Assembly: GCA_040752975.1 (NCBI GenBank) | Contig: JBFMHF010000005.1 | Coordinates: 50,967-114,966, forward strand | Source: JADLDB01 sp040752975 | Lineage (GTDB): Bacteria; Myxococcota; Myxococcia; Myxococcales; Myxococcaceae | Direction: 5' to 3' | DNA: 64,000 nt | In this document: positions 31,926-40,905 of the stretch, piece after piece | Layout: each line of letters starts with the position of its first letter | Numbering within the stretch: position 1 is the first letter of the stretch | Notes under the pieces: generated by a model | What the model saw: the letters and a program-made list of their open reading frames with translations, nothing else | Databases searched by the model: none | Told to the model about the DNA's origin: nothing | Position numbers and translations under genes: made by a program

Positions 31926-34211
31926 TCAGCTGAAGGGGCGGCAGATGAGCCGGACCCGCGCCAGCGCCTTCTGCAGCCCCTCGTCCGTCGTCCCCAGCGC
32001 CGACAGGTACTGCTGGTGCGTCAGCTCGTACACACCCAAGAGGTGCGTGAGCAACGTCACCGCCTCGGCCGCGCGCGCGTCCGGCGGAGCCAATGACGCC
32101 GCTTCCGCCACCGCTTCCAGCACGTCCACCAGCCGCGCCGTCAGCTTCGCCGACGCCTTCCCCTGCGGCGGCGTCTCGGGGAACAGCGCGTCGAACTGCG
32201 TGTCCAGCCGCGCCGGCGCCTGGCCCGTCCTCCCCGCGGCGATCGCCTCCAGGGCCTCGAGGTGCGGGAGCAGCTTCTCCAGCACGTCGTCCGTCAGCGG
32301 CGCCTCCGCCGGCAGGAGCGTGCGCCATGCGCTGTCGAACTCGGTGCGCGCGAGCTGGATCTCGCTGTCCGAGAGGTGGTGGTAGAAGGCCCGCCCTCCG
32401 CCCCGTCGCTGCTCCAGCACCAGGGACTTGAGGTCCGGGTTCTCTTCGCCCAGCGAGATGAAGGAGAGATCGATCTCCAGGCCCTCGTACGGCTTCTTCG
32501 CCTTTCTGATCAGCTCGAGATCGACGCCGTCCTCGCCGTCGGTCACCAGCACCACCGTGGCGCGCGCCAGGTACGGATCCTTCCCCTGCGCCTTGCCGAT
32601 GGAGTCGAAGGCCGCCATCAGCGCCAGGGAGATGTCCGTCTGCCCTTCGGCAGGGCTCTCCTTGAAGAGGCGCTCGATGTGCCGCGCGGCGTCGGCGCCG
32701 TTGTCGATCCGGCTCAACTCGGCCGGGACGTCATTGAAGAACGAGAAGTACAGCGGGTCGAACGGCAGCCCCACCTTCGCCTTGACCCGGATGGCGTTGA
32801 GCTCGGAGATCAGGATGGCGTCGCGGAAGCGGGCGCGGGCGCCGTGCATCGAGCCCGAGGCGTCCAGCACGTAGACGCGCACCGCGGTCTTCTTCACGCG
32901 CTTCGGCCTGGGTGGCGGCTCCTCTTCGAGGTACGCGCGCACCATCTGGCGGCCGGCTGCGAGGTCGAGGATCAGCGTGCCGGGGTGGGACACCACGAAG
33001 TGCTCGAGATCGTCGACGCGGTTGGTGAACTCGTAGGTCATCGTCTGCGTGGGGTACGGCACGCGGCGCTGCACGGCCCGGGTGGCCTTGAGCTCGGCCT
33101 CGACGATCTCCTCCGAGAGGCTGTCCTCGACGTCGAAGTAGCGCGCGCACCCGGCAGCCAGCTCCAGGGCGCGCTGCTGGTCCTCGTCCAGCTCGAAGGC
33201 GAGCTGCGTGAGCGCGTCCGCCACCTCGTCTTCGAGGCCCCCCTTCCCGCCGGCGGGGAGCTGGTCGGGCCGCTCGAGGCCCGCGGGCTCGCGGTAGCCC
33301 AGGGTGCGCCGCACCTCGTCGCGCTCCACCAGCTTCGCCGCGGCGCGCGCGTCTTGCGGGAGCAGGGCCTGCACCGCCTGGCCCGCCACGCCTGCCAGCG
33401 CCGCGTCCCCCGCCTCGACGGCGCGATCGTACAGGGCCCGCAGGCTCTTGTACGCGGTCCGCGGATCGCGCCGCGCGGTGTGCCTCAGGTGCCGGATCAG
33501 CTCATCGAAGCTGCGCACCGCCGGAGAGGACCGGACGCGATCACGCGCGGCGCCCAGCTGCACCCGCAGCGCGCGGATCCGATCGCGATCGGCCTGCGCG
33601 TCGGAGGACAGGCGGAGGACCAGCTCGTAGGCGAGATCGAGATCGCGCCGCTTCTGGCCGCTGTCCTCCACGGCGCCGCGCGCGCGCTCGGCCAGGAACT
33701 CGGCGATGGCGAGGCGGGCGCTGGACGGCGGCGGCAGGCGGGCTGGCCGGGGCCGCGCATAGAGCTCCACCTCGACCGGCGCGCCGGCCGCTGGCGGGCG
33801 CTCGAAGACAGCGGCCACCTTGACGATCCTCGCCAGCCGGCTGAAGGCCTCGTCGAGTTGTCGCACCAGCACCACCGGCGTCTCCGACAGCGCCGCCATG
33901 CGCTCCGCCTCGGCCATCGCCTCTTCGTATTGAGCAAGCGCGGCGAGCGCGCGCTGGGCGAGCCCCAGGCTGAGGTCCTTGAGCCGCCCCTTCGTCGCGC
34001 CGAGTTCGCGCAGAAGCCGCGCGTCGGCCGCGGTGTGGACGCCGGCCCGCTCGAGATCGCGATCGAGCTCGACCAGCGCAGCCAGCGACGCCTCTCCATC
34101 GTCCTTCGCGAACAGCGCCCGCGCGCGCTCGAGGAGCCCCACGGGCGGAGGACGACCCGCCTTCAGCGCGTCGAGACGCGCGCGCAGGGAGTTGAAGCGA
34201 TCGACCAGCAT
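31926..34211 (-). CDS. VWA-domain protein, partner of MoxR ATPase
   Basis: 761 aa. Long helical N-terminal two-thirds with Arg/Ala/Glu-rich helices, then a von Willebrand A domain with MIDAS motif VLDASGSMHG (Asp450, Ser452, Ser454), Thr in GQTDISLALMAAF, and TDGEDGVDLEL. A coiled region follows. The order and adjacency (MoxR stop three bases before this ATG) match MoxR-VWA chaperone pairs such as RavA-ViaA and CoxD-CoxE, which insert metal cofactors or remodel complexes. No cofactor-enzyme genes are nearby, so the client is unknown. Confidence 0.88.
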   Translation of the reverse strand: MLVDRFNSLRARLDALKAGRPPPVGLLERARALFAKDDGEASLAALVELDRDLERAGVHTAADARLLRELGATKGRLKDLSLGLAQRALAALAQYEEAMAEAERMAALSETPVVLVRQLDEAFSRLARIVKVAAVFERPPAAGAPVEVELYARPRPARLPPPSSARLAIAEFLAERARGAVEDSGQKRRDLDLAYELVLRLSSDAQADRDRIRALRVQLGAARDRVRSSPAVRSFDELIRHLRHTARRDPRTAYKSLRALYDRAVEAGDAALAGVAGQAVQALLPQDARAAAKLVERDEVRRTLGYREPAGLERPDQLPAGGKGGLEDEVADALTQLAFELDEDQQRALELAAGCARYFDVEDSLSEEIVEAELKATRAVQRRVPYPTQTMTYEFTNRVDDLEHFVVSHPGTLILDLAAGRQMVRAYLEEEPPPRPKRVKKTAVRVYVLDASGSMHGARARFRDAILISELNAIRVKAKVGLPFDPLYFSFFNDVPAELSRIDNGADAARHIERLFKESPAEGQTDISLALMAAFDSIGKAQGKDPYLARATVVLVTDGEDGVDLELIRKAKKPYEGLEIDLSFISLGEENPDLKSLVLEQRRGGGRAFYHHLSDSEIQLARTEFDSAWRTLLPAEAPLTDDVLEKLLPHLEALEAIAAGRTGQAPARLDTQFDALFPETPPQGKASAKLTARLVDVLEAVAEAASLAPPDARAAEAVTLLTHLLGVYELTHQQYLSALGTTDEGLQKALARVRLICRPFS

Positions 34212-34214
34212 GGC

Positions 34215-36749
34215 TCACTTCGCGGCGCGGACGTCGAGCAGCCGCCTGGCGTAGCTCATGAACTCCTCGGCCATGGTGTCCACCATCGACTCCACCTTCT
34301 GGGCAGCCTGGCCGCGCTCGCCGGGCTCGGAGGTGAGCCGGCCAGCGGCCGCCTTGAGGCGCACCCACTCACCCTCGCGCGTCACCAGCATCGGCAGCCG
34401 GCTCTTCACGAGCTGATCGAAGGCGCGATCCGCGTCGGCGCGGCTGCGCAGCGCCTCGGGCTGCGGCAGGGAGTTGAAGAGCTGCGTCAGCCACCCGCGC
34501 AGGAAGCGCACGCGCGCCACGAGTGACGTCACCTCGGCGGTGGCCACCGCGTCGCGCAGCTCCGACGAGAGCGGAGGCAGGGACGCGCCGGTGAACAGCC
34601 CGCTCAGGTTGGACAGGGCCAGCAGCTCGCCGTCGGGAGCGGAGGCCGCGAGCTGCTGGCGGTACACGGTGTAGGCCTCACCGCTGAAGGCGGGCTGCGC
34701 TTCGGGCGGCGGCGTGCGCGGCGGCACCAGCGTCGTCCTGACGTGCTCGTCCACGCGGCGCTCCACCAGCTCCCGTACCGCGCGCAGGCCGGCGTCGACG
34801 CTGGCGCCTTCGCGCTTGAGGTTGTCGGCGACGGCCTGGACGGCGCGGGTCAGCTCGTCGAGGCGGGCGAAGGGCGCGCGGGCCAGGGCTTCCCTCGCGT
34901 AGGCCTCGCCCAGCGGCGTGAGCAGCTCGGCGCGCAGGCCGCGGTGCCGGGTGGAGAGCTCCGTGAGGGCGTGTTCGAGGTCCCTCAAGCGCCTGCTGTC
35001 GACGCTGAGCTGCTCGAGCGGATCCATCGCCTTTCGCGCGGCGGGCTGGGCGAAGGCCCGAACGGTGCGCCGGCGCAGGGCGGTGGCGGCCCGCTCGCGC
35101 ACCTCGTTGAGCTCGCCGCGCAGCCGTTCCTCGAGCTCGGGGGCGACGAGGGCCGCGTTCTGCAGCACCTCCACCAGGCGCGAGAGCTCTTCGGAGAGGT
35201 TGGTGGCCAACCCGGCGATCCCCTCGAGGCGGATCGTCTCGTCGAACTCCGAGGCCTCGGCGGCCAGCGCGATCATCTGCGCCGCCTGCCGGCAGTACTC
35301 GGCGACTTCCTTCGAGATGCCGGGCAGCCGATCCTGCAGCTCGGGCACGCGCCGCGCGAGATCGAGCACGTCGGCGAAGGAGCCCAACAGCGCGACGCCG
35401 CCACGCCCCTCGCCCTGGGCGGACATGCCACGCGCCACGCGCAGCTCGAGCCCCCCGACGAGCGCCTCGGCGGCGCGCAGGAGCGGCGCGCGATTGTCGG
35501 GGTGACGGGGCCCCGGCACCAGCTTCGCCTTCAGCGCCGCGGCGGTGGTGCTGGCGACCGCGGGCGACCAGCTGCGCGCCATCGCCTCGGCCGACGCGAG
35601 ATCGTCCTTCACCTGCAGCTCCTGCGCCTCGCGCTCGATGGCCTGGCCGAGCTGCGGCAGCACGCGCTCGATGGCGTCGGCGAAGGCCTTGTGCTCGACC
35701 CGGAGGATCTCGAGCTGCGCGCGCTCGCGGGGATCCGCGGCCGTCTTGAGCAGCCCGTCCAGCTCGTCCCGCGGCGGCCCGCCCAGGAGGAAGAAGTGCT
35801 TGAGCTCGCGGAGATCGTCGAGCTCCGCCACCAGGCGGCGATCGGGCCGCCGGTAGATGCGATCGCGCACCACGACGGCCTTGAGGGCCCACAGCGCCTT
35901 CACCATCGAGCGCTGCGAGAAGTACTTGGTGGGCACGTAGTCGGGCAGCTTCACCACCTGGGCGAGCAGCTCGCGCTCCAGCGTGTCCGCCAGCAGCTCG
36001 AGGCCCTCGGAGACGAGCGCGGGCACCTCGACCTGGGCCACGGTGTCCTGCAGGACGTCGAGCTGCTGCAGGGTGAGACGCTCGTGGAGGGCGGGCCGCT
36101 GGCCCGTCTGGGCCCGCCACAACATCTGGGCGCGGCTGGACTTTCGCGCGAAGGACTTGGGGGTGAAGCAGATGAAGCTGATGCGATCGGCGAAAGCCTG
36201 GAGCGTCTCCGGCGAGCGCTGCAGCACCTCGGACAGGTAACGGTTGGACGTCATCACCGCGCACTCGCAGCGGCCCGGCGTCACCTTGCGGCCGTGCTTG
36301 AGCTCCCGCTCGTGCAGCACGTTGAGGATCGAGCGCAGGAGCATGTCTCGGCCGTCGAAGACCTCGTCGAGGAAGGCGTGGACCGCGCCCAGCATGCCTT
36401 CTTCGGTGAGGTGCTCGGTGCGGCCCGTCTCGGTCAGCACCTTGAAGTCCACCGGGCCGATGAGATCGGTCTGCACCGTGTTCTCGGCGAGCTGCTTGGA
36501 GAAGAGCGACGGGCGCCCGGTCTTCTCGTCGGAGATGCGCCCCAGCACCGCGCCGGCGATGGCGGACTTGGCGGTTCCCGGCGGGCCGATGATCAGCACG
36601 TGCTCGCGGCACAGCAGCGCCAGCTCGAGCTGCATGAAGAGCACGTCGCGCTCGAGGAAGGCCTCCCGGAGCTCCAGGAAGAATCGTCGAAAGGCGGCGG
36701 CCGACTCGGAGAACCTCGCCTCGAGGGCCGTCAGGGCTGGTGCGTTCAC
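34215..36749 (-). CDS. MoxR-family AAA+ ATPase with long C-terminal extension
   Basis: 844 aa. The MoxR/RavA-type AAA+ core is at about 25-330: Walker A GPPGTAKS (55-62), the family KQLAENTVQTDLIGPVDFKVLTETGRTEHLTEEG insert, Walker B AVHAFLDEVFDG, sensor-1 TSNRYLSE and sensor-2 region. RavA is about 500 aa, so about 500 additional helical residues (with QLPG, EEL and RALARA coils) are fused here. GTG 36749 follows family N-terminus; upstream frame extension is not similar. Lies divergently with the CPBP protease gene (89-base gap). Confidence 0.88.
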   Translation of the reverse strand: MNAPALTALEARFSESAAAFRRFFLELREAFLERDVLFMQLELALLCREHVLIIGPPGTAKSAIAGAVLGRISDEKTGRPSLFSKQLAENTVQTDLIGPVDFKVLTETGRTEHLTEEGMLGAVHAFLDEVFDGRDMLLRSILNVLHERELKHGRKVTPGRCECAVMTSNRYLSEVLQRSPETLQAFADRISFICFTPKSFARKSSRAQMLWRAQTGQRPALHERLTLQQLDVLQDTVAQVEVPALVSEGLELLADTLERELLAQVVKLPDYVPTKYFSQRSMVKALWALKAVVVRDRIYRRPDRRLVAELDDLRELKHFFLLGGPPRDELDGLLKTAADPRERAQLEILRVEHKAFADAIERVLPQLGQAIEREAQELQVKDDLASAEAMARSWSPAVASTTAAALKAKLVPGPRHPDNRAPLLRAAEALVGGLELRVARGMSAQGEGRGGVALLGSFADVLDLARRVPELQDRLPGISKEVAEYCRQAAQMIALAAEASEFDETIRLEGIAGLATNLSEELSRLVEVLQNAALVAPELEERLRGELNEVRERAATALRRRTVRAFAQPAARKAMDPLEQLSVDSRRLRDLEHALTELSTRHRGLRAELLTPLGEAYAREALARAPFARLDELTRAVQAVADNLKREGASVDAGLRAVRELVERRVDEHVRTTLVPPRTPPPEAQPAFSGEAYTVYRQQLAASAPDGELLALSNLSGLFTGASLPPLSSELRDAVATAEVTSLVARVRFLRGWLTQLFNSLPQPEALRSRADADRAFDQLVKSRLPMLVTREGEWVRLKAAAGRLTSEPGERGQAAQKVESMVDTMAEEFMSYARRLLDVRAAK

Positions 36750-36838
36750 GCGCTCACCGGATGAAGGGTCCTTTCGCGTCGCCGCCGCTTCTGTGGAAGG
36801 GGGCGCAGCGCGCGCGAGTATAACGACAAGCCGACGCC

Positions 36839-37939
36839 GTGAACGACCTGAACACCTCACCCCGACGGGCCGCCCTCCCCGCGCTGGTCACGGCGGTGGC
36901 GGTGGCGGTGCTGGCCGCCTTCGTCACGCTGGGTGGGGTCGCCCAGACCCTGAACCTCGCGTGGGGCCTGTGGGTGACGGAGGCGCTCGTCTTCCTCGGG
37001 CTGCCGTGGGTGGTGCTCACCTGGTGGGGCGTCGACTCTCGCAGGATGGCGGGGGCCGACACGGGGAGCGGGAAGAGCGCAGCGCTCGGCTTCGCGCTGG
37101 GCGCCCTCAACTACTTCGCGTGGGCCGTGCCGTTGATGGCCGCCGCCCAGGCCTTCTTCCCCGCGAAGGTGGTGGAGCTCTTCGACTCGTCGGCCCTCTT
37201 CAAGCACCAGACGCCCGTGGAGACAGCGCTGCTCGTCGCGGGCGTCGGCGTCGCCGCGCCGGTGTGCGAGGAGTTCCTGTTCCGGGGCGTGCTGCAGCGC
37301 GGGCTGATGGAGCGCCTTCAGCCGTCCACGGCGATCGTCGTCACCTCGCTGGTGTTCGCCGCCTTCCACTTCGACCCGGTGGGCTTCCTCGCGCGCTTCG
37401 AGATGGGCGTGCTGTTCGGCCTCCTGGCGTGGAGATCAGGCTCGCTCTGGCCTTCCGTCGCCGCGCACGCCGCCAACAACCTGGTGTCGTCAGCCCTGTT
37501 CTTCGCCTCGGGCGGCGACACCGAAGGAGCGCTCCCGCTGTGGGTGCCGCTCACCTCGCTCGCGGTGGGGAACGCCCTGCTCTTCCTCGTGGCGAGGCTG
37601 GCGGAGGGGAGGCTGGCTGCCCCTCAGCCGGCGGAGATCATGGTCGGTGAGCGCCGGCCGCTCTTGCGGCTCCTCGGGGGCTGGGCCGCGGCCTGGTTGC
37701 TGTCGAGCGCGGTGATCATCGCCCTCGACGCGAGGGGCGCCAGCCTCGGCCTCTTCGACGCGATGCACCCGGTACCTCACGAGCACCGGAAGGACGCGCG
37801 GCTGTGGGAGCTGCGCGGGAAAGCGCGAGCGGGCGAGGCGCCCGTGGAGGAGTACCGGGCCTACCGGATCAGCCTCGCCGCCGACGGGGGCCCTCCCCTC
37901 GCCCCTGATGGGGGCGTGGGAGAACCACCCCTCAAGTGA
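36839..37939 (+). CDS. CPBP (Abi/CAAX-type) intramembrane metalloprotease
   Basis: 366 aa with about eight transmembrane helices. The CPBP active-site motifs are present: EEFLFRG (Glu144-Glu145, Arg149), FHFDP (motif 2) and HAANN (motif 3), so it should be catalytically competent. It carries an extra C-terminal soluble tail of about 60 residues ending in EPPLK that is not part of the core family. Homologues cleave prenylated proteins, process bacteriocins or give bacteriocin self-immunity; substrate unknown. GTG 36839 start; stop overlaps the convergent 72-residue gene by eight bases. Confidence 0.9.
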   Translation: MNDLNTSPRRAALPALVTAVAVAVLAAFVTLGGVAQTLNLAWGLWVTEALVFLGLPWVVLTWWGVDSRRMAGADTGSGKSAALGFALGALNYFAWAVPLMAAAQAFFPAKVVELFDSSALFKHQTPVETALLVAGVGVAAPVCEEFLFRGVLQRGLMERLQPSTAIVVTSLVFAAFHFDPVGFLARFEMGVLFGLLAWRSGSLWPSVAAHAANNLVSSALFFASGGDTEGALPLWVPLTSLAVGNALLFLVARLAEGRLAAPQPAEIMVGERRPLLRLLGGWAAAWLLSSAVIIALDARGASLGLFDAMHPVPHEHRKDARLWELRGKARAGEAPVEEYRAYRISLAADGGPPLAPDGGVGEPPLK

Positions 37940-38150
37940 AGCGGTAGGACTTCACGACGAAGCGCGGCCCCACCATCGCGAAGGTGACGGTGTCATGGTC
38001 CACCTCGCCCTCCGCCTCGATGCGCGCGCCGTTCTTCTTCAGCTTTCGGTCGCCGCCCGCCAGCAGGTAGGTCTTCCCGTCGTCGGCCTCCAGCACCCAG
38101 ACGCCGGTCTCCACGTCACGGAAGGCGACCTTCCCCGCCAGCGTGGTCAC
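37932..38150 (-). CDS. 72-residue OB-like protein, coupled to the subtilase gene
   Basis: Small beta-rich protein (MTTLAGKVAFRDVETGVWVL, EADDGKTYLLAG, VDHDTVTFAMVG) that looks like a minimal OB-fold/DUF5818-type module. GTG 38150 overlaps the TGA of the upstream subtilase gene (GTGA), so translation is coupled and an accessory or inhibitor-like role for the protease is a reasonable guess. No signal peptide. Function unknown. Confidence 0.7.
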   Translation of the reverse strand: MTTLAGKVAFRDVETGVWVLEADDGKTYLLAGGDRKLKKNGARIEAEGEVDHDTVTFAMVGPRFVVKSYRFT

Positions 38151-40063
38151 GCGGCCTCCTTCTTCAGCATCGCCCTCGCCACGAAGAGGCACACCAGAGC
38201 GTTGCCCACCAGCCAGGGGATCGCCAGGAAGGTGAAGGGCATCCACGCCAGGGCTGGCGCGTGGGCCCAGGCCGAGTACGCGAGGATCCCCGCGAAGCCG
38301 ATGGCCAGGCCGCCCACCACCGCCCTGATGCCCTTGAACTTGATGGCGAAGAGAGAGGCCGCCACGGGGATCGCCGCCGAGTAGACGATGGGGTTCGCCA
38401 GCGAGCCGCGGCCGAAGATGATCTTGTTGAGCCAGTCGGGCAGGGGCAGCGTCACCGAGGTGGTGAAGTCGGAGGGGCCGGCCACCCACTGCACCGCGAA
38501 GACGCCGACGGTGGTGAGCAGCATGGGGACGAGGAAGCCCGGCTTCACCAGGACGTTCAGGTAGCCGGGGCGCTCCTTCCTGCCCAGCGTCAGCAGCACG
38601 AAGGCCAGCAGCGCCGCCGCCCAGCCGAACACCGCCCAGTTGGTCGGCGAGTAGGCGTAGGCGCTCACGTCGCTCGACACCTCGGGCTGCGCGCCCGCAT
38701 GGGCCTGCGCCGCCTGCACCTCGGTGGGGAGGAGCTCATCGGGGTCCATGGCGCGGATCTTCTTGAGCGCCTTGAGCGCGCCCTCCGCGTCCAGCAGCCC
38801 ATGCCCATACTGGTCGTTCCAGCCGGTGGTGCCCTCCGCGGCTCTCGCGCTGGCGAACAGCGCCTTCTCCACCTGATCGGGGTTCTTCGCGCCCGCGGCA
38901 AAGAGGAGCGCCGCCACGCCCGCCACGTGCGGCGTCGCCATCGAGGTGCCCTGGTACGAGGCGTAAATGGCCTGTGACACGTCCTGCGGATCGATGGTGT
39001 TCTGCAGCACGCCCGCCGCCTCGCCCTGCGACTTGTCGCCACCCGGCGCGGCGATGTCGAGCTCCTTGCCCCAGGAGGAGTACGGGGCCTTCTTGCCCGT
39101 CGGCCCCACCGCCGCCACGGCCACGCTGCCCGGGTACGCCGCGGGGAACTCGACGACGCCGCGCCCGCCGTTGCCGGCCGCGCACACCACCACCACGCCC
39201 TTCTTCCGCGCGTACTCGACGGCCTTCTCCATCACCATCGAGCGCCCGCCGCCGCCCAGCGACATGTTGATCACCTTCGCGCCGTGATCGGCCGCCCAGC
39301 GGATCGCGTCGGCGATCTGCGCCGTCGTCCCACCCCCGAAGTGATCGAGCACCTTCACCGGCATCAGCGTCGCCTCGAAGGCCACGCCCGCCACGCCTTC
39401 GCGGTTGTTGGTCGCCTGCGCGATGGTGCCCGCGACGTGCGTCCCATGGCCGTGATCGTCATTGGCGTGACGATCCTTGTTCACGAAGTCGTAGCCCTCG
39501 GTGAACTTCACGCCCTTCAAGTCCGGCACCTGGCGGAAGTCGTCGTAGTCCTCGTACGCGATGCCCGTGTCCAGCACCGCCACCACCACGCCCTTGCCGT
39601 GGGAGGCCTCCCAGGCCTTCGGCATGTTGATCTGCACCAGGTTCCACTGCTTGTCGTAGAGCGGATCGTTGGGGACGAAGCTGGCGTTGAAGCGCATCAG
39701 CGGCTCGGCCACCTCCACGTTCTCGTTCTGGCGGATCTTCGCGAGCAGCGCGTCGAGATCGCCGCCCACGCTGCCGACGGTGATGGCGCTGTCCACGCCC
39801 TCCTCGTCATCGGCGAGCTCGAGATCGAGGCCCCAGTCCTTCTCCCACTCGTCGAACTCGGCCTTGGTGGTGCCGTCCTTGAAGTCGACGACGATGGAGT
39901 TGGGCACGTGGAAGGCGACGTCGTCGGGCTCGTCCAGCGTCGTGTACGTCGGACGGCCAGAGAGCCCAGGCAGCGCGTCGGTGTCGGCGTCCTTCGCGCA
40001 GCCAGCACACACCAGGGCCACTGCCGACAGCGTCACCGCGGACAAGAGGAGCGTCTTTCGCAT
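38147..40063 (-). CDS. S8 subtilisin-like serine protease with C-terminal transmembrane domain
   Basis: 638 aa. ATG 40063 gives a signal peptide ending in VCAGC (Cys22), probably a lipoprotein signal. A propeptide (about 45-130) precedes the S8 catalytic domain: Asp165 (VVAVLDTGI), His206 (HGHGTHVAGT), oxyanion Asn298 (AAGNGG) and Ser374 (GTSMATPHVAG). After about 470 the protein contains about five transmembrane helices (WAVFGWAAALLAFVLLTLG, FLVPMLLTTVGVFAVQWV, ...), an architecture rarely seen with S8 proteases. A candidate ECF-type promoter and a perfect tandem repeat lie upstream. Confidence 0.9.
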   Translation of the reverse strand: MRKTLLLSAVTLSAVALVCAGCAKDADTDALPGLSGRPTYTTLDEPDDVAFHVPNSIVVDFKDGTTKAEFDEWEKDWGLDLELADDEEGVDSAITVGSVGGDLDALLAKIRQNENVEVAEPLMRFNASFVPNDPLYDKQWNLVQINMPKAWEASHGKGVVVAVLDTGIAYEDYDDFRQVPDLKGVKFTEGYDFVNKDRHANDDHGHGTHVAGTIAQATNNREGVAGVAFEATLMPVKVLDHFGGGTTAQIADAIRWAADHGAKVINMSLGGGGRSMVMEKAVEYARKKGVVVVCAAGNGGRGVVEFPAAYPGSVAVAAVGPTGKKAPYSSWGKELDIAAPGGDKSQGEAAGVLQNTIDPQDVSQAIYASYQGTSMATPHVAGVAALLFAAGAKNPDQVEKALFASARAAEGTTGWNDQYGHGLLDAEGALKALKKIRAMDPDELLPTEVQAAQAHAGAQPEVSSDVSAYAYSPTNWAVFGWAAALLAFVLLTLGRKERPGYLNVLVKPGFLVPMLLTTVGVFAVQWVAGPSDFTTSVTLPLPDWLNKIIFGRGSLANPIVYSAAIPVAASLFAIKFKGIRAVVGGLAIGFAGILAYSAWAHAPALAWMPFTFLAIPWLVGNALVCLFVARAMLKKEAA

Positions 40064-40099
40064 GTATGGGCCTCGCACCCGGCTACGAACGATCGGGAA

Positions 40100-40125
40100 A
40101 ACGATTGGATCTTCGCATCTGTTCC
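40100..40125 (-). promoter_or_regulatory. candidate ECF-sigma promoter of the subtilase gene
   Basis: On the minus strand GGAAC (40121-40125) and CGTT (40100-40103) are separated by 17 bases, matching the common ECF-sigma promoter form GGAAC-N16/17-CGTT. The inferred start lies about 30 bases before the ATG at 40063. Which sigma factor would use it is unknown. Confidence 0.35.
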
Positions 40126-40133
40126 ACCCGCCG

Positions 40134-40153
40134 CCGTGAAGTTCCGTGAAGTT
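40134..40153. repeat. perfect 10-bp tandem repeat upstream of the subtilase gene
   Basis: CCGTGAAGTT occurs twice in immediate succession (40134-40143, 40144-40153), one helical turn apart, upstream of the candidate -35. Same-face spacing is typical of a cooperative activator or repressor site. Confidence 0.55.
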
Positions 40154-40189
40154 GCACAAGCGTAGCGGGTCCGGCCGGTTGGCGACGAG

Positions 40190-40825
40190 TCAGCCCCCCA
40201 GCCGGGCGAGCAGGGACACCACCGCCTTCCCCACCAGCGGGAGGTTGCGCTGGTACGTCCTCGTCGCACCCGGCACCACGGTGAGGAGTCCGTCGCGCGC
40301 CTCGAGCGCCGTGGCCCAGCGGCCGCGATCCTGCGAGGGATCCTCCTCGGCAAGGACCACGCCGAAGGGCAGCGCTGGAAAGGCCGAGAGATCTTCCGGC
40401 CGCACCACCGACGGGTTGACGAGCGCCACGCCGGCCAGCGTCACGAGCGAAGCCAGCTTGAACGCGACGGCGTCGGACGCGCCGATCGCCGCCACGAGGA
40501 CCGGGCGGTTGCCTGAGTTCTCCACCGCGAGCTGGTGCGCGGCGAGCGCGTCGTCCAGCAGGGCTTCCACCTGGCGAGACGGTTGCCCCTGGCTGCCGCC
40601 GACGCCCCGGTAGTTGAAGCGCAGCGTCGGGTGCCCTGCGCGCGACGCCGCGAAGGCGAGCTCGGCGCCCACCACGTGATCCATGCCGCTGCCTTCCACG
40701 GGCGGGGGCGGCAGCACCAGCACCCCCGGCCCCCTCTCACCGCGGTGCGAGAGGCCCTCGAGGACCAGCCCGCCCGCCACCGGGATCAGCGTGGGCCGCT
40801 CGAGGAACTGGCCTTTGAGCACCAT
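40190..40825 (-). CDS. small alpha/beta-hydrolase-like protein, degenerate nucleophile
   Basis: 211 aa from ATG 40825. The fold features of dienelactone-type hydrolases are visible: VLVLPPPPVEGSGM, PTLRFNYRGVGGSQG (core strand and turn), and VLVAAIGASDAVAFKLASL, where the nucleophile elbow is GASDA instead of GxSxG, so the serine is present but the canonical glycine pattern is altered. A C-terminal catalytic His is not clear. Could be a non-enzymatic family member. It is upstream of the subtilase gene and shares its strand but not a tight spacing. Confidence 0.72.
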   Translation of the reverse strand: MVLKGQFLERPTLIPVAGGLVLEGLSHRGERGPGVLVLPPPPVEGSGMDHVVGAELAFAASRAGHPTLRFNYRGVGGSQGQPSRQVEALLDDALAAHQLAVENSGNRPVLVAAIGASDAVAFKLASLVTLAGVALVNPSVVRPEDLSAFPALPFGVVLAEEDPSQDRGRWATALEARDGLLTVVPGATRTYQRNLPLVGKAVVSLLARLGG

Positions 40826-40905
40826 GGTGCGACGAGCCTCTCGAGAAACGACGACGGGGGACCCGGTCGCCCGAGCCCCCCGCGTGACGCGCAAGCGACG
40901 ACCGC

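Noticed and set aside
32262..36764. Two long plus-strand open frames opposite the VWA and MoxR genes
   Set aside because: Both mirror minus-strand genes with clear MIDAS and Walker motifs, and lack their own signals.
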